DNA of 64,000 nucleotides from Planotetraspora phitsanulokensis (GCF_016863295.1 NZ_BOOP01000015.1:124001-188000); one strand, 5' to 3'. Positions 39,536-49,182 are shown, counted from the first letter of the stretch. Made by a program: numbers and translations. Notes: generated by a model not told the origin, from the letters alone.

Positions 39536-39784
39536 GTCAGGTGCCTCCGGTGCCTGAGGTACGGCGCGACGGCGGTTCGCCTGCGGCACATGGTGGCGAT
39601 GGGCGGCGCGCCGGTGTCCTGATCGATGCTGCTCGCCCGGCCGCTCCGTGTCGTCGTACGGGGGAAGGCCGTGTCCGCCACTCCCCCACGGTCCCCGGCG
39701 GGAGGACGTACTCCACGGGAAGTAGTGCGGGATCGGTCCCATGGGGGGAAGACCGAAGCCCCGAAAGCGGATTATCGTGCGACC
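39536..39784. promoter_or_regulatory. Divergent gap between AhpD-like and histidine kinase genes
   Basis: These 249 bases hold no credible gene and should contain both promoters. CCGTACTCCACGGGAAGTAGTGC-type sequence around 39705-39730 shows no clear operator, and I see nothing else distinctive. Confidence 0.35.
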
Positions 39785-41179
39785 ATGAACGGTGATCGCG
39801 GATTGCGCCCCCATGCCCCGGACATCGGGCTCGCCGCCGGCGTGGGGGCTCTGCTGGCGGTCGGCGGCGTGATCATTCCTGCGCCGGTGGCCACCGCGCC
39901 GGGGCCGCTCGGGTACGCCGCCATCGTCGTGGGAGCCGCCGGCCTCGCCTTCTGCCGCCGTGCCCCTCTCGCGGCTCTCGCCGTCACCACGGTCGGCATG
40001 CTGACCTATCTCCTGCAGTGGGGAGCGACCACGTCGGCGGCCTTCCCGGTGCTGATCACCGTGTGCTTCGCCGCGAGGGCGGGCCACCGCGTGCCGGCCA
40101 TCGTGGCCAGCGTGATCCACCTGGCAGGCAGTCTGGCGGTCGCGCTGTCGGCCACTCCGCCGCCGGGTGTCGCGCCGCCACTGCCCCGCGACATCGCCGA
40201 CCGCACCGGCCTGCTCCTCGGCTGGTTCGTCGCCGCCAACGTGATGGGCGTGGTCGCCCGGCACCGCCAGGCGTATCTGCAGCAGGTGGAGCAACGGGCG
40301 ATCGAGGCCGAGCGGACCCGCGAGGAGACCGCACTGCGCCGAGCCGGCGAGGAGCGCCTGCGGATCGCCCGCGAACTGCACGACTCGCTCACCCACAGCA
40401 TCTCCATCATCAAAGTCCAGTCGGGCGTGGCCGTACACCTCGCGCGCAAGCGCGGCGAGGAGGTGCCCGACGCGCTGGTCACCATTCAGGAGGCGAGCGG
40501 AGAGGCCATGCGCGAGCTTCGGGCGACGCTCGAGGTGCTGCGCGTCCCCGGCGACGAGACCGCGGGAGGCGGGGTGGACCGGCTCGCCGATCTGGCCGAA
40601 CGCACCCAGGCGACCGGGGTGCCCACCGACCTCGAGGTCAGCGGGACGCCTCAGCCGTTGCCCGCCGACGTCGACCGGGCGGTCTACCGCATCGTCCAGG
40701 AGTCCCTCACCAACATCGCCCGGCATGCGGGTCCCGCGACGGCCCGAATCCGCCTCCGCTATTCGCCGGACGAGCTGGTCGTCCAGGTCGACGACGACGG
40801 GAGGGCCCGGCCGGGCGACGCCCCGACGCCCGGTTTCGGGCTGACCGGCATGCGCGAGCGGGTCGCCGCGCTCGGCGGGACGCTCACGGCCGAGGCCCGA
40901 GCGGAGGGAGGCTTCACCGTCCTCGCGGAGATCCCGCTGAACGGGTCACGACCTGACGGCGCGGGGCTCACCAAGGCGCCCCTGTCCAGCCCAAGACCCG
41001 CCGACGCCGACCATCCCGGCGCAGGAGCCGCCGACGCCGACCATCCCAGCGCTCGACCCGCCGACGCCGGCCCTCCCGGCGCGGGACTCGCCGGAGCGGG
41101 CCTTGCCGGTGCGCGGCGGATCGGCGCGGAACGCAACGGCACGCGGCCGGGGGCGCCGGTGGGCGAGGGGCCGGCGTGA
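39785..41179 (+). CDS. Sensor histidine kinase (HisKA_3/NarL type)
   Basis: About 464 aa from the ATG at 39785. The N-terminal membrane region has about five to six helices (residues 12-150). A coiled coil, QQVEQRAIEAERTREETALR, leads to the HisKA_3 dimerisation domain with RIARELHDSLTHSISII (His199 phosphorylated). An HATPase domain follows (YRIVQESLTNIARHA; VQVDDDGRARPG; GFGLTGMRERVAALGG). The last 85 residues are an Ala/Pro/Asp-rich degenerate repeat without domain character. It is coupled by a GTGA overlap to its response regulator. The signal is unknown. Confidence 0.92.
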   Translation: MNGDRGLRPHAPDIGLAAGVGALLAVGGVIIPAPVATAPGPLGYAAIVVGAAGLAFCRRAPLAALAVTTVGMLTYLLQWGATTSAAFPVLITVCFAARAGHRVPAIVASVIHLAGSLAVALSATPPPGVAPPLPRDIADRTGLLLGWFVAANVMGVVARHRQAYLQQVEQRAIEAERTREETALRRAGEERLRIARELHDSLTHSISIIKVQSGVAVHLARKRGEEVPDALVTIQEASGEAMRELRATLEVLRVPGDETAGGGVDRLADLAERTQATGVPTDLEVSGTPQPLPADVDRAVYRIVQESLTNIARHAGPATARIRLRYSPDELVVQVDDDGRARPGDAPTPGFGLTGMRERVAALGGTLTAEARAEGGFTVLAEIPLNGSRPDGAGLTKAPLSSPRPADADHPGAGAADADHPSARPADAGPPGAGLAGAGLAGARRIGAERNGTRPGAPVGEGPA

Positions 41180-41850
41180 ACCGCGCGATCCGCGTGCTCC
41201 TCGTCGACGACCAGGCGCTCATCCGGGCCGGGTTCCGCGCGCTTCTGAGCGCCGAGGACGACATCGAGGTCGTCGGCGAGGCCCGCGACGGCCATCAGGG
41301 CGTGGCGATGGCGCAGCAGCACCTGCCGGACGTCGCCCTTGTGGACGTCCAGATGCCCGGGATGGACGGCATCGAGACCACCCGCCGGATCGCCGCCGAC
41401 GCACGCCTGGAAGGCGTGCACGTGGTGATCCTCACCAACTACGGCCTGGACGACTACGTCTTCCAGGCCCTGCGCGCGGGAGCGAGCGGGTTCCTGCTCA
41501 AGGACACCGAGCCGGCGGAGTTGCTGAGAGCCGTCCGGGTCGCCGCGCTCGGCGAGGCGCTCCTGTCCCCCTCCATCACGCGCATGCTCATCAGCGAGTA
41601 CGTCTCCCGCCCGCCGGACGGCATCCGGCCGTCGGCCCTGGAGATGCTCACCAGGCGCGAGCGCGAGGTGGTCGCGCTGGTCGCGCGCGGGCTCAACAAC
41701 GACGACATCGCCGGGCGCATGGTGATCAGCCCGTACACCGCCAAGACGCACGTCAGCCGGGCCATGACCAAGCTCGGGGCGCGCGACCGGGCACAGCTCG
41801 TCGTCTTCGCCTACGAGTCGGGCCTGGTCACCGCGCGGGACTCGGGCTGA
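41176..41850 (+). CDS. NarL/LuxR-family response regulator
   Basis: A 224-aa protein. The receiver domain (1-120) has VLLVDDQALIRAGF and the phosphoacceptor Asp in VALVDVQMPGMDG, with LLKDTEPAELL at its end. The C-terminal LuxR helix-turn-helix (about 155-215) reads LTRREREVVALVARGLNNDD, IAGRMVISPYTAKTHVSRAM. It is phosphorylated by the adjacent kinase. The GTG start overlaps the kinase stop. Its 3' end overlaps the convergent M20 hydrolase by 23 bases. Confidence 0.95.
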   Translation: MNRAIRVLLVDDQALIRAGFRALLSAEDDIEVVGEARDGHQGVAMAQQHLPDVALVDVQMPGMDGIETTRRIAADARLEGVHVVILTNYGLDDYVFQALRAGASGFLLKDTEPAELLRAVRVAALGEALLSPSITRMLISEYVSRPPDGIRPSALEMLTRREREVVALVARGLNNDDIAGRMVISPYTAKTHVSRAMTKLGARDRAQLVVFAYESGLVTARDSG

Positions 41851-43057
41851 CGGGCTCCGCCAGCAGGTCCTCGAGGACCCGGGCGAGGGCGGCGACGCCG
41901 GCCAGGCAGTCGGCCCGCTCGGCGTGCTCCTCCGGCGAGTGCGAGACACCCGTCGGATTGCGCACGAACAACATGGCCGTGGGAACGGCGGAGGCGAGGA
42001 TGCCCGCGTCGTGACCCGCGCCCGTGGGCAGGACGGGAGCTCCGCCGAGCAGCCCTGCCAGGCGGTCGCGGAGCGGGCCGTCGAAGTCCACCACCGGCGT
42101 GAACGACTCGCGGACGACCTCCGCCCCCGACGCACGGGTGATCTCCGCCACGAGCGCGTCCAGCACGGCGGGGTCGGCGGCCCGGGAATCCAGCCACGCG
42201 GTGACCCGCGACGGGATGGCGTTGGTGCCGTTGGGCTCGACCACGACCTTCCCGAAGGTGGCGAGCGCGCCGGAGCGCCGCGCTCGTTCCCGGGCGTCCA
42301 GGACGGCGGCGGCGAAGGCCGGCATCGGGTCGCGGCGATCCTCCATGCGCGTCGTGCCCGCGTGGTTCGCCTGCCCGTGGAAGTCGAACCGCCAGCGGCC
42401 GTGCGGCCAGATCGCGGAGGCGACCCCGATCGGGGCGTCGCCCAGGTTCCTGCCCTGCTCGACGTGGAGCTCCACGAAGGCCGCGATCCTCGACAGCCGT
42501 TCCTCGTCACGCCCGAGCGCCGAGGGGTCGCGGCCCGCCTTCTCCATGGCGGCCGCCAGGCTCACGCCGCCGTCGTCGGTGAGGGCGCGCGCCCGGTCCG
42601 CGTCGAGGACGCCGGTCATGAGCCGCGAACCGACGCACGCGACGCCGAACCTGGCGCCCTCCTCGTCGCCGAAGTTGACGATCCCGAGCGGGCGCGATCC
42701 GACCGCGCCGCGCTCGCGGAGGAGGTCGAGCGCGGCGAAGGCCGACACCACGCCGAGAGGGCCGTCGAAGGCTCCTCCGTCGGGCACCGAGTCGAGGTGG
42801 GAGCCGGTGACGACGGCGCCGCCGGCGGCCGGGTCTCCCGACCAGGCCCACTGGTTGCCGTTCCTGTCGACCTCGTAGGCGAGCCCTCTGGCGCGCGCCT
42901 GCTCCTCGAACCAGGCGCGGCACTCGGCGTCGGCGGCCGTCCACGCGTGGCGGCGGTAGCCGCCGGTCCCGCTGTGCCGCCCCACCGGGAGCAGCTCCGC
43001 CCACATGCGGGCGAAGCCGTCCTCGGCCTGTACGGCGGCCCGCTCCGGGTCGATCAC
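41828..43057 (-). CDS. M20-family amidohydrolase of histidine-utilisation operon
   Basis: About 409 aa from a GTG at 43057 that overlaps the urocanase stop (GTGA). Metal ligands are visible in [40 protein letters not shown] and the final [11 protein letters not shown]. The family includes allantoate amidohydrolase and N-carbamoyl-amino-acid hydrolases. Directly downstream of urocanase, as in some streptomycete hut loci, it more likely hydrolyses a formyl- or formimino-glutamate intermediate; this is inference from context. The hutI and formimidoylglutamate deiminase genes that usually follow are not here. Confidence 0.85.
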   Translation of the reverse strand: MIDPERAAVQAEDGFARMWAELLPVGRHSGTGGYRRHAWTAADAECRAWFEEQARARGLAYEVDRNGNQWAWSGDPAAGGAVVTGSHLDSVPDGGAFDGPLGVVSAFAALDLLRERGAVGSRPLGIVNFGDEEGARFGVACVGSRLMTGVLDADRARALTDDGGVSLAAAMEKAGRDPSALGRDEERLSRIAAFVELHVEQGRNLGDAPIGVASAIWPHGRWRFDFHGQANHAGTTRMEDRRDPMPAFAAAVLDARERARRSGALATFGKVVVEPNGTNAIPSRVTAWLDSRAADPAVLDALVAEITRASGAEVVRESFTPVVDFDGPLRDRLAGLLGGAPVLPTGAGHDAGILASAVPTAMLFVRNPTGVSHSPEEHAERADCLAGVAALARVLEDLLAEPVSPSPAR

Positions 43058-44718
43058 GCGCCCTCGCTCATCGGGATCCGCACGCCGCGCTCGCCCGCGA
43101 CCTCGGCGGCCCGGTCGTAGCCGGCGTCGACGTGCCGGATGACGCCCATCCCCGGGTCGTTGGTCAGGACCCGCCTGATCTTCTCCCCGGCGAGAGCCGT
43201 ACCGTCGGCGACCGTGACCTGGCCCGCGTGGATGGACCGGCCGATTCCGACGCCGCCTCCGTGGTGGATGGACACCCACGACGCGCCCGACGCGACGTTG
43301 ACCATCGCGTTGAGCAGCGGCCAGTCGGCGATCGCGTCGGAGCCGTCGAGCATGGCCTCGGTCTCGCGGTACGGCGAGGCCACGCTGCCGGCGTCGAGAT
43401 GGTCGCGGCCGATCACGATGGGGGCCCGCAGCTCTCCGGAGGCGACCATGTCGTTGAACCGCTCGCCGGCCCGGTCGCGCTCGCCGTACCCCAGCCAGCA
43501 GATCCGCGCCGGGAGCCCCTGGAAGGCGACCCGCTCGCCCGCCATGCGGATCCAGCGGGCCAGCGCCTCGTTCTCGGGGAAGAGCTCCAGGATCGCCTGG
43601 TCGGTCTTGGCGATGTCCTCCGGATCGCCCGACAGCGCCGCCCAGCGGAACGGGCCCTTGCCCTCGCAGAACAGCGGCCGGATGTAGGCGGGCACGAAAC
43701 CGGGGAAGTCGAAGGCCCTGCCGTACCCCGCGAGCTGGGCCTCGCCGCGGATCGAGTTGCCGTAGTCGAAGACCTCGGCCCCCGCGTCCTGGAAGCCGAC
43801 CATGGCCTCGACGTGCCTGGCCATCGACGCGCGGGCCCGTTCCGTGAAGCCCTCGGGGTCCTTGGCCGCCTCGGCGGCCATGTCCTCGAACGCCACCCCG
43901 ACCGGCAGGTAGCTCAGCGGGTCGTGTGCGGACGTCTGGTCGGTCACGATGTCGATCTCCGCGCTCCGGGCCAGCAGCTCCGGCACGGCCTCCGCCGCGT
44001 TGGCCTCGACGCCGATCGACAGCGGCCGGCGCGCGTCGCGGGCCTCGTAGGCCAGGCGCAGGGCCTCGTCGAGGCTGTCCGCCCGGACGTCGAGGTAGCG
44101 GTGCTCGATCCGCCGCTCGATCGAGCGCGGGTCGCAGTCGATGCAGATCGCCACGCCGCCGTTCATCGTGACCGCGAGCGGCTGGGCGCCGCCCATGCCG
44201 CCGAGCCCGGCGGTGAGCGTGATCGTGCCGGCCAGCGACCCGCCGAACCGCTTGGCCGCCACGGCCGCGAAGGTCTCGTAGGTGCCCTGGAGGATGCCCT
44301 GTGTGCCGATGTAGATCCACGATCCCGCGGTCATCTGGCCGTACATGGTCAGGCCGAGCTGCTCCAGCCGCCTGAACTCGGGCCAGGTCGCCCAGTCGCC
44401 GACCAGGTTGGAGTTCGCAAGAAGCACCCGCGGCGCCCACTCGTGGGTGGTCATCACGCCCACGGGACGGCCGGACTGCACGAGGAGCGTCTCGTCGGCG
44501 CGCAGCGTGCCGAGGGTCCGGACGATCGCGTCGAACGACCGCCAGTCACGGGCGGCCCTGCCGGTCCCTCCGTAGACGACGAGCTTGTCGGGATGCTCGG
44601 CGACCTCCGGATCGAGGTTGTTCATCAACATCCGCAGGGCGGCCTCCTGCTGCCATCCCTGGGTGTTCAGCGACGTGCCCCGCGGTGCCCGTACCGGGCG
44701 CGGACCGCTCTGCTCCAT
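43054..44718 (-). CDS. hutU: Urocanate hydratase
   Basis: About 554 aa, full length for the family. ATG at 44718 lies 8 bases after AGGAGG; GTG at 44724 is too close to it. Family signatures are [51 protein letters not shown] and [20 protein letters not shown]. It converts urocanate to imidazolone propionate with tightly bound NAD, the second step of histidine breakdown. It is followed by the coupled M20 hydrolase. Histidase is not in the window. Confidence 0.96.
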   Translation of the reverse strand: MEQSGPRPVRAPRGTSLNTQGWQQEAALRMLMNNLDPEVAEHPDKLVVYGGTGRAARDWRSFDAIVRTLGTLRADETLLVQSGRPVGVMTTHEWAPRVLLANSNLVGDWATWPEFRRLEQLGLTMYGQMTAGSWIYIGTQGILQGTYETFAAVAAKRFGGSLAGTITLTAGLGGMGGAQPLAVTMNGGVAICIDCDPRSIERRIEHRYLDVRADSLDEALRLAYEARDARRPLSIGVEANAAEAVPELLARSAEIDIVTDQTSAHDPLSYLPVGVAFEDMAAEAAKDPEGFTERARASMARHVEAMVGFQDAGAEVFDYGNSIRGEAQLAGYGRAFDFPGFVPAYIRPLFCEGKGPFRWAALSGDPEDIAKTDQAILELFPENEALARWIRMAGERVAFQGLPARICWLGYGERDRAGERFNDMVASGELRAPIVIGRDHLDAGSVASPYRETEAMLDGSDAIADWPLLNAMVNVASGASWVSIHHGGGVGIGRSIHAGQVTVADGTALAGEKIRRVLTNDPGMGVIRHVDAGYDRAAEVAGERGVRIPMSEGA

Positions 44719-44797
44719 CTTCACGACCTCCTCGACGGCCGTCGGCCGCGGCCGACACGCTCATTCATATCCAAACACCGCTGGACGGCAGGGCGCG

Positions 44798-45349
44798 TCA
44801 GACGCCCTCGGCCAGCCATTCCTGCACCTGCTTGCGCGCGTGGTGCAACCGGGACTTCACGGTGCCCAGCGGGATCTCGAGCCGCTCGACGATCTCGGAG
44901 TACTCCAGCTCGCCGATGTCCCGGTAGACCAGCGGGGCCACCAGGTGCGGGTTCTCACGCTCGAGCCGTTCCAGCGCCTCCAGCAGGTCGAGACGCGAGC
45001 CCGCGATCACGCTGGTCGTGCGCGGGTCGGGACGGAGGCTCTCCTCGTCGGTGATGCGCTCCTCGCCGGCCCGCCGCTTGAGCTCGCGGTACTTCTGGCG
45101 AGAGCAGTTCGCGATCACGGTGTACAGCCAGGTGTTGAACTTGCTGCGCCCCTCGAAGGTGTGGATCTTGCGTGCCACCTGCAGCAGCACGTCCTGCGCG
45201 GCCTCCTCCGCGTCCTCCCGGTACGGCAGGAAGCGACCGCAACGCCGTACGACGTCGGGCTCGATGCGCCGGAGCAGAAGATCGAGAGACGCGGGGTCGC
45301 CCGCGGCGGCCTGCGCGGCCAGGGTGTCGGTCTCCGGTGCGGGCGGCAC
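44798..45349 (-). CDS. ECF-family RNA polymerase sigma factor
   Basis: About 183 aa from a GTG at 45349 with AGGAG 8 bases upstream; the longer frame runs into the divergent gene's promoter. Region 2: YREDAEEAAQDVLLQVARKI, SKFNTWLYTVIANCSRQKYR. Region 4: VAPLVYRDIGELEYSEIVER, LEIPLGTVKSRLHHARKQV. It directs RNA polymerase to an unknown stress regulon. No anti-sigma gene is coupled; instead a receptor-type Ser/Thr kinase gene is divergent, which may control it. Confidence 0.93.
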   Translation of the reverse strand: MPPAPETDTLAAQAAAGDPASLDLLLRRIEPDVVRRCGRFLPYREDAEEAAQDVLLQVARKIHTFEGRSKFNTWLYTVIANCSRQKYRELKRRAGEERITDEESLRPDPRTTSVIAGSRLDLLEALERLERENPHLVAPLVYRDIGELEYSEIVERLEIPLGTVKSRLHHARKQVQEWLAEGV

Positions 45350-45497
45350 GGGGGCGGCTCCTTCTGTGACTTCTACGACTTCTGCGACGACTTTGCGGCG
45401 TCGTTCATCGGTTCGGCCGACTCGCCCGGCGATTCTGCCGCCGGTTACCCGGGTGGCTCGTCGGGGATGGGCGGACAACCCGGGCATGATATACGGC

Positions 45498-47036
45498 ATG
45501 TCCCCTCCCCCGCAGATAGGCCGCTACCGGCTCGAACGACGTCTGGGCTCCGGCGCGTTCGCAACGGTGTGGCTGGCCCACGACGATCTGCTGGAAGCGC
45601 CCGTGGCGGTCAAGGTCATGGCGGAGAACTGGGCGTACCGGATGGACATCCGGGAGCGGTTCCTCTCGGAGGCCCGGCTGCTGCGCCGCGCCGCGTCGGG
45701 CAGCGTGGTGCAGGTCTTCGACATCGGCCAGCTTCCGGACGAGCGGCCCTATTTCGTGATGGAGCACGCCGACCGCGGCACGTTGGAGGACCGGCTGGCC
45801 GACGGCCCGTTGCCCGTGGTGGAGGCGGTCCGGCTGGCGGCGGAGACCGCGCACGGGGTGGCCGCACTCCACGAGGCGGGAATCCTGCACCGGGACATCA
45901 AGCCGTCGAACGTGCTGATCGCGAGCGCGGCGGGCGGCAGGGAACGGGTGCTGGTGGCCGATCTCGGCCTGGCCAAGAGCCTCGCACACGCCTCGGGCCT
46001 CACCATGGCAGCGGGATCGGCCGGTTACATGGCGCCCGAACAGGCCGAACCGACCGCGGGCATCGACGAGCGGGCCGACGTGTACGGCCTGGGCGCGCTC
46101 GCCTACCACCTGGTCACGGGAAGCGTCCCCGGATCCCCCGGCAAGACCGTCCCGGTCGGTGACCTTCGGCCCGACCTGCCGGAAGGCGTACGGCGGGCCA
46201 TCCAGCGGGCCATGGAGCCCGACAGGGACAACCGGTGGCCCACCGCGGCGAGCTTCGCGGCCGAGCTCGTGAAGGGACTCAGCGAGCCGGTGAGCACGCC
46301 TGGCCACGAGCTGAGCGGCACCCCGGGCGGCACCCCGGGCGGCACCCCGGGCGGCACCCCGGGCGGCACCCCGGGCGGCACGGCGAACGACACGGTGAGC
46401 GACGGCCAGGCCGACGGCGAACCGGCCGGACCGAGCGGACAGCCGGTTGGTCGTCCGGCCGCGCCGCCACGACGGCGTGCACGCCGGACTCCGCTGGTCG
46501 CCGCGCTCACCGTCGCCGTGCTGGCGCTCGCCGGGACCGGTGTCGCCGCCTACCTGGCGTCCTCCCGGTCCGCGCCGGATCTGGTGGAGGTGAGCGACGC
46601 CACCAAGCGGATCACGCTGAAGGTGCCCGCGGCGTGGGGCCGTCAGGTGGTCACCGCCGGCTGGAATCCGAAGAGCCTGGGCCTGGCGGACTCGCAGGAG
46701 CCCGGCCTCACCGTGGCGGACGACCTGAGAAACTGGACCGACCTGAAATCCCAGGTCAACGGCGTGTTCGTCGGCCTCACCGACCAACCCGCCCTGCCCG
46801 CGCGGGTGAACATGATCACGCACGACGGCTGCAGGTACGACAGCGACCGGATGTACGACGGAGGCGAGTGGAAGGGTGAGATCAGGCGCTGGGTCGGCTG
46901 CGCGTCCGGCAGCCTCGAAGAGATCCACCTGACCGGGGCGGGCGCGGGTGCGCCCGCGGTGTACGTGCAGATCCGCCAGCAGGGCGACACGGATGCGACC
47001 GACCAGGTTCTGCGCACCCTTGCGGTCGAAGGCTGA
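45498..47036 (+). CDS. Receptor-type Ser/Thr protein kinase with extracellular domain
   Basis: About 512 aa from the ATG at 45498 (45486 possible). Kinase domain 1-270: RLGSGAFATVWLAHD, VAVKVM, HRDIKPSN, VADLGLAKS (DLG instead of DFG) and GSAGYMAPEQAE. A GTPG repeat linker (about 274-296) and a Pro/Arg-rich stretch follow. One transmembrane helix (about 325-347; LVAALTVAVLALAGTGVAAY) leads to an extracellular domain of about 165 residues with two Cys (HDGCRYD, WVGCASG). It should sense something outside and phosphorylate cytoplasmic targets, perhaps linked to the divergent sigma factor. The start has no clear ribosome site. Confidence 0.9.
   Translation: MSPPPQIGRYRLERRLGSGAFATVWLAHDDLLEAPVAVKVMAENWAYRMDIRERFLSEARLLRRAASGSVVQVFDIGQLPDERPYFVMEHADRGTLEDRLADGPLPVVEAVRLAAETAHGVAALHEAGILHRDIKPSNVLIASAAGGRERVLVADLGLAKSLAHASGLTMAAGSAGYMAPEQAEPTAGIDERADVYGLGALAYHLVTGSVPGSPGKTVPVGDLRPDLPEGVRRAIQRAMEPDRDNRWPTAASFAAELVKGLSEPVSTPGHELSGTPGGTPGGTPGGTPGGTPGGTANDTVSDGQADGEPAGPSGQPVGRPAAPPRRRARRTPLVAALTVAVLALAGTGVAAYLASSRSAPDLVEVSDATKRITLKVPAAWGRQVVTAGWNPKSLGLADSQEPGLTVADDLRNWTDLKSQVNGVFVGLTDQPALPARVNMITHDGCRYDSDRMYDGGEWKGEIRRWVGCASGSLEEIHLTGAGAGAPAVYVQIRQQGDTDATDQVLRTLAVEG
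46317..46376 (+). repeat. Five perfect copies of a 12-bp in-frame repeat
   Basis: GGCACCCCGGGC occurs five times head to tail at 46317-46376, followed by a partial copy. It encodes repeated Gly-Thr-Pro-Gly in the kinase's juxtamembrane linker. Since 12 is a multiple of three, copy-number changes would not break the frame. Confidence 0.92.
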
Positions 47037-47124
47037 CGCGGCGACGCGCGAGAACTTTCCCGCCCGGATCCCCATCTCACCGGGTGAAGAAGAGTTCGCA
47101 CAGGACCCAGGAAATGAGGAAGAC

Positions 47125-47844
47125 GTGGCTGACCATCGGGAACCAGGCATCGAGCGGCGCATGGGGTCGATGCTCCCGAGCTCGGGCGTGCCGCGAGCCC
47201 TGTTGTACACGGTGACCGCGGCCGCCTCCATCGCCGTGCTGGCCGGCTGCACGGGCGTCATCAACGCCTCCGCCCCGCAGACGCTGCCGGGGTCGGCGCA
47301 GCCCGCGGACGTGGATCCCACGGACGACACGCCCGCACAGGATGCTCCCGCCGCGCCGGAGACTCCGTCCGCGCCCGAGCAGCCCGCCGGACCGGGCGTC
47401 GCCCCGTCCCGGCCGCCGAAGCCGGGGATCGCCGCCTGCGCCACGCAGCAGCTCAAGATCACCATGAAGGCGCCGGACGCGGGCGCCGGTTCCGTGAACG
47501 TCGCGCTGGTCTTCGCCAACGCCTCCAAGGTCCCCTGCACCCTCAGCGGCTATCCCGGCGTCTCGTACGTCGCGGAGAAGGGGGTCCAGTCGGGCAACGC
47601 CGCGGAGCGCAGCGCCGAGCGCGCGACCACCGTGACGCTCAAGCCCGGCGCCGCGGCGGTCGCCCAGCTGCGCGACGCCAACGGAGTCGGCGGATACGAC
47701 CCCAAGGAGTGCCTGCTCGTCCCCGCCCAGGGCCTGCGGATTTACCCTCCGAACCAGAAGGTCGCGGCGTTCCTCCCCTGGAAGACCACGCACTGCTCCG
47801 GCACGACCATCCACTCGCTGACCGTCGGGCCCGTCCAGAGCTGA
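47125..47844 (+). CDS. DUF4232-domain lipoprotein
   Basis: About 239 aa from a GTG at 47125 with TGAGGA upstream; ATG at 47161 is an alternative. A signal sequence ends in a lipobox, SIAVLAGCTG. An Asp/Pro/Ala-rich linker of about 60 residues follows. The C-terminal DUF4232 beta-sandwich has paired cysteines (ACATQQL, VPCTLSGYPGV, KECLLV, THCSGTTI). It is anchored outside the membrane; the family is abundant in actinomycetes and has no known activity. Confidence 0.87.
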   Translation: MADHREPGIERRMGSMLPSSGVPRALLYTVTAAASIAVLAGCTGVINASAPQTLPGSAQPADVDPTDDTPAQDAPAAPETPSAPEQPAGPGVAPSRPPKPGIAACATQQLKITMKAPDAGAGSVNVALVFANASKVPCTLSGYPGVSYVAEKGVQSGNAAERSAERATTVTLKPGAAAVAQLRDANGVGGYDPKECLLVPAQGLRIYPPNQKVAAFLPWKTTHCSGTTIHSLTVGPVQS

Positions 47845-47878
47845 AATCGGCTGGTCTCCCGCGACGGGACCTGGCACT

Positions 47879-48460
47879 GTGACCAGGGTGTCGAAGATCG
47901 CGAGACTCCCTCGTTCCGTCGATGAGGCGATCGCCGCCGAGCAGGCCGGCGAGAGGCTGCGTTACGTGTTCTTCTGGGGACATCGGCCCACTCCCGACGG
48001 AAGCGCCGGAGCCGGGTGCCTCAGCCAGTGGTGGCCCGTCGACTTCACCGAGGACGGGCACGTCTTCCGGTCGGCCGAGCACTACATGATGGCGCACAAG
48101 GCCTGGCTGTTCGGCGACGAGGAGACGGCGTCCGCAATCCTCGCGGCGGACCACCCTGCCGAGACCAAGAAGCTGGGGCGTACGGTCCGCGGGTTCGACG
48201 ACGCGACGTGGACCGCGCACCGGTTCGGGATCGTGACGCGGGGTAACGTCGCCAAGTTCGGCCAGAATCCCGAACTCGGCGCGTTCCTGCTCGGCACGCA
48301 CAGCAGGGTCCTGGTGGAGGCCAGCCCGCGCGACCGGATCTGGGGCATCGGCCTCGGCGCGGAAAACGAGCTGGCGGCCTCCCCCGCCACGTGGCGTGGC
48401 CAGAACCTGCTCGGCTTCGCCCTGATGGACGCCCGAGACGCACTCGAGTCCTCAACCTGA
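47879..48460 (+). CDS. NADAR-family protein (YbiA-like N-glycosidase fold)
   Basis: A 193-aa protein with NADAR signatures: YVFFWGHRP, LSQWWPVDFTEDGHVFRSAE, HYMMAHKAWLFGD, KFGQNPELGAFLLGT, RVLVEASPRDRIWGIGLG and GQNLLGFALMDARD. Characterised members split N-glycosidic bonds of ribose-linked metabolites, and some remove ADP-ribose from guanine in nucleic acid. It may act on NAD-derived or damaged nucleotides here. It is convergent with an RNA 2'-phosphotransferase gene that also works on ADP-ribose chemistry. Confidence 0.9.
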   Translation: MTRVSKIARLPRSVDEAIAAEQAGERLRYVFFWGHRPTPDGSAGAGCLSQWWPVDFTEDGHVFRSAEHYMMAHKAWLFGDEETASAILAADHPAETKKLGRTVRGFDDATWTAHRFGIVTRGNVAKFGQNPELGAFLLGTHSRVLVEASPRDRIWGIGLGAENELAASPATWRGQNLLGFALMDARDALESST

Positions 48461-48639
48461 CGATCAGCCGAGTCGGTCGCGCAGACGTCCTTCGAACGCG
48501 TCGTCCCCCAGGGGACCCCGCCGATCGGCTCGCCACCCTCCGCCCGACGCTGAAGATCCCCAGCCTGCTCAACCATGGTCGCGTAGGCGACGGGATCCGC
48601 CTTCAGCACAGCCTGCCGCCCGCTCTTCGAGCCTCGTGG

Positions 48640-49182
48640 TCAGCCGGGGAGACGGATGAACGACGGGGGGACGTGGTCCACCAGCCACACGCCGTTGTCG
48701 CTGCGGTAGAAGACATGCCCGGCGGCGTGCATCGAGCCCGAGCCGATCGTCAGCACGATCGGCCTGCCCCGCCGGGCGCCGACGCGGGTGGCGGTCTCCC
48801 GGTCGGGTGACAGGTGCACGTGGTGCCGGCTCATCGGACGCAGACCCTCGTCTCTGATCGACGGCAGGGCCGCGGCGACCGTGCCGTGGAAGAGATGCTC
48901 AGGCGGTTCGACAGGCGGCAGGTCCAGGTCGACGGGCACCGAGTGCCCCTGGTTGGCGCGGATCCGGCCGTCCATGACCGAGTACCGCTGCTTGTCGTTG
49001 TTCGCTACCACCTCGGCGAGCTCGGTCTCCGAGACGGGGAACCCGTGCGCGGCGACCGCCCGCAGGAGATCGTCCACGGCCACCCAGCCGTTCTCGTCGA
49101 GCGTGATGCCGATGCGCTCCGGCTGGTGGCGCAGGTGCTTGGAAAGGTACTTCGAGACCTTCTTCAGTCGTTGTTCGTCCAT
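48640..49182 (-). CDS. kptA: RNA 2'-phosphotransferase (Tpt1/KptA)
   Basis: A 180-aa protein matching the Tpt1/KptA family throughout: KKVSKYLSKHLRHQPERIGI (first Arg-His motif), GWVAVDDLL, DGRIRANQGHSVPVDLDL, PEHLFHGTVAAALPSI, MSRHHVHLSPDRETA and HAAGHVFYRSDNGVWLVDHV. It uses NAD+ to remove an internal RNA 2'-phosphate, giving ADP-ribose 1''-2'' cyclic phosphate. The natural bacterial substrate is unclear. It is monocistronic. Confidence 0.95.
   Translation of the reverse strand: MDEQRLKKVSKYLSKHLRHQPERIGITLDENGWVAVDDLLRAVAAHGFPVSETELAEVVANNDKQRYSVMDGRIRANQGHSVPVDLDLPPVEPPEHLFHGTVAAALPSIRDEGLRPMSRHHVHLSPDRETATRVGARRGRPIVLTIGSGSMHAAGHVFYRSDNGVWLVDHVPPSFIRLPG

Noticed and set aside
43132-45054. 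640-codon plus-strand frame opposite urocanase
   Set aside because: Shadow; urocanase is unmistakable on the minus strand.
45486-45497. Upstream ATG as kinase start
   Set aside because: Adds only MIYG before the conserved start of the kinase fold and has no better ribosome site; left as an alternative.
47879-48460. DarT-type toxin partner for NADAR
   Set aside because: Neither neighbour resembles a DarT ADP-ribosyltransferase.
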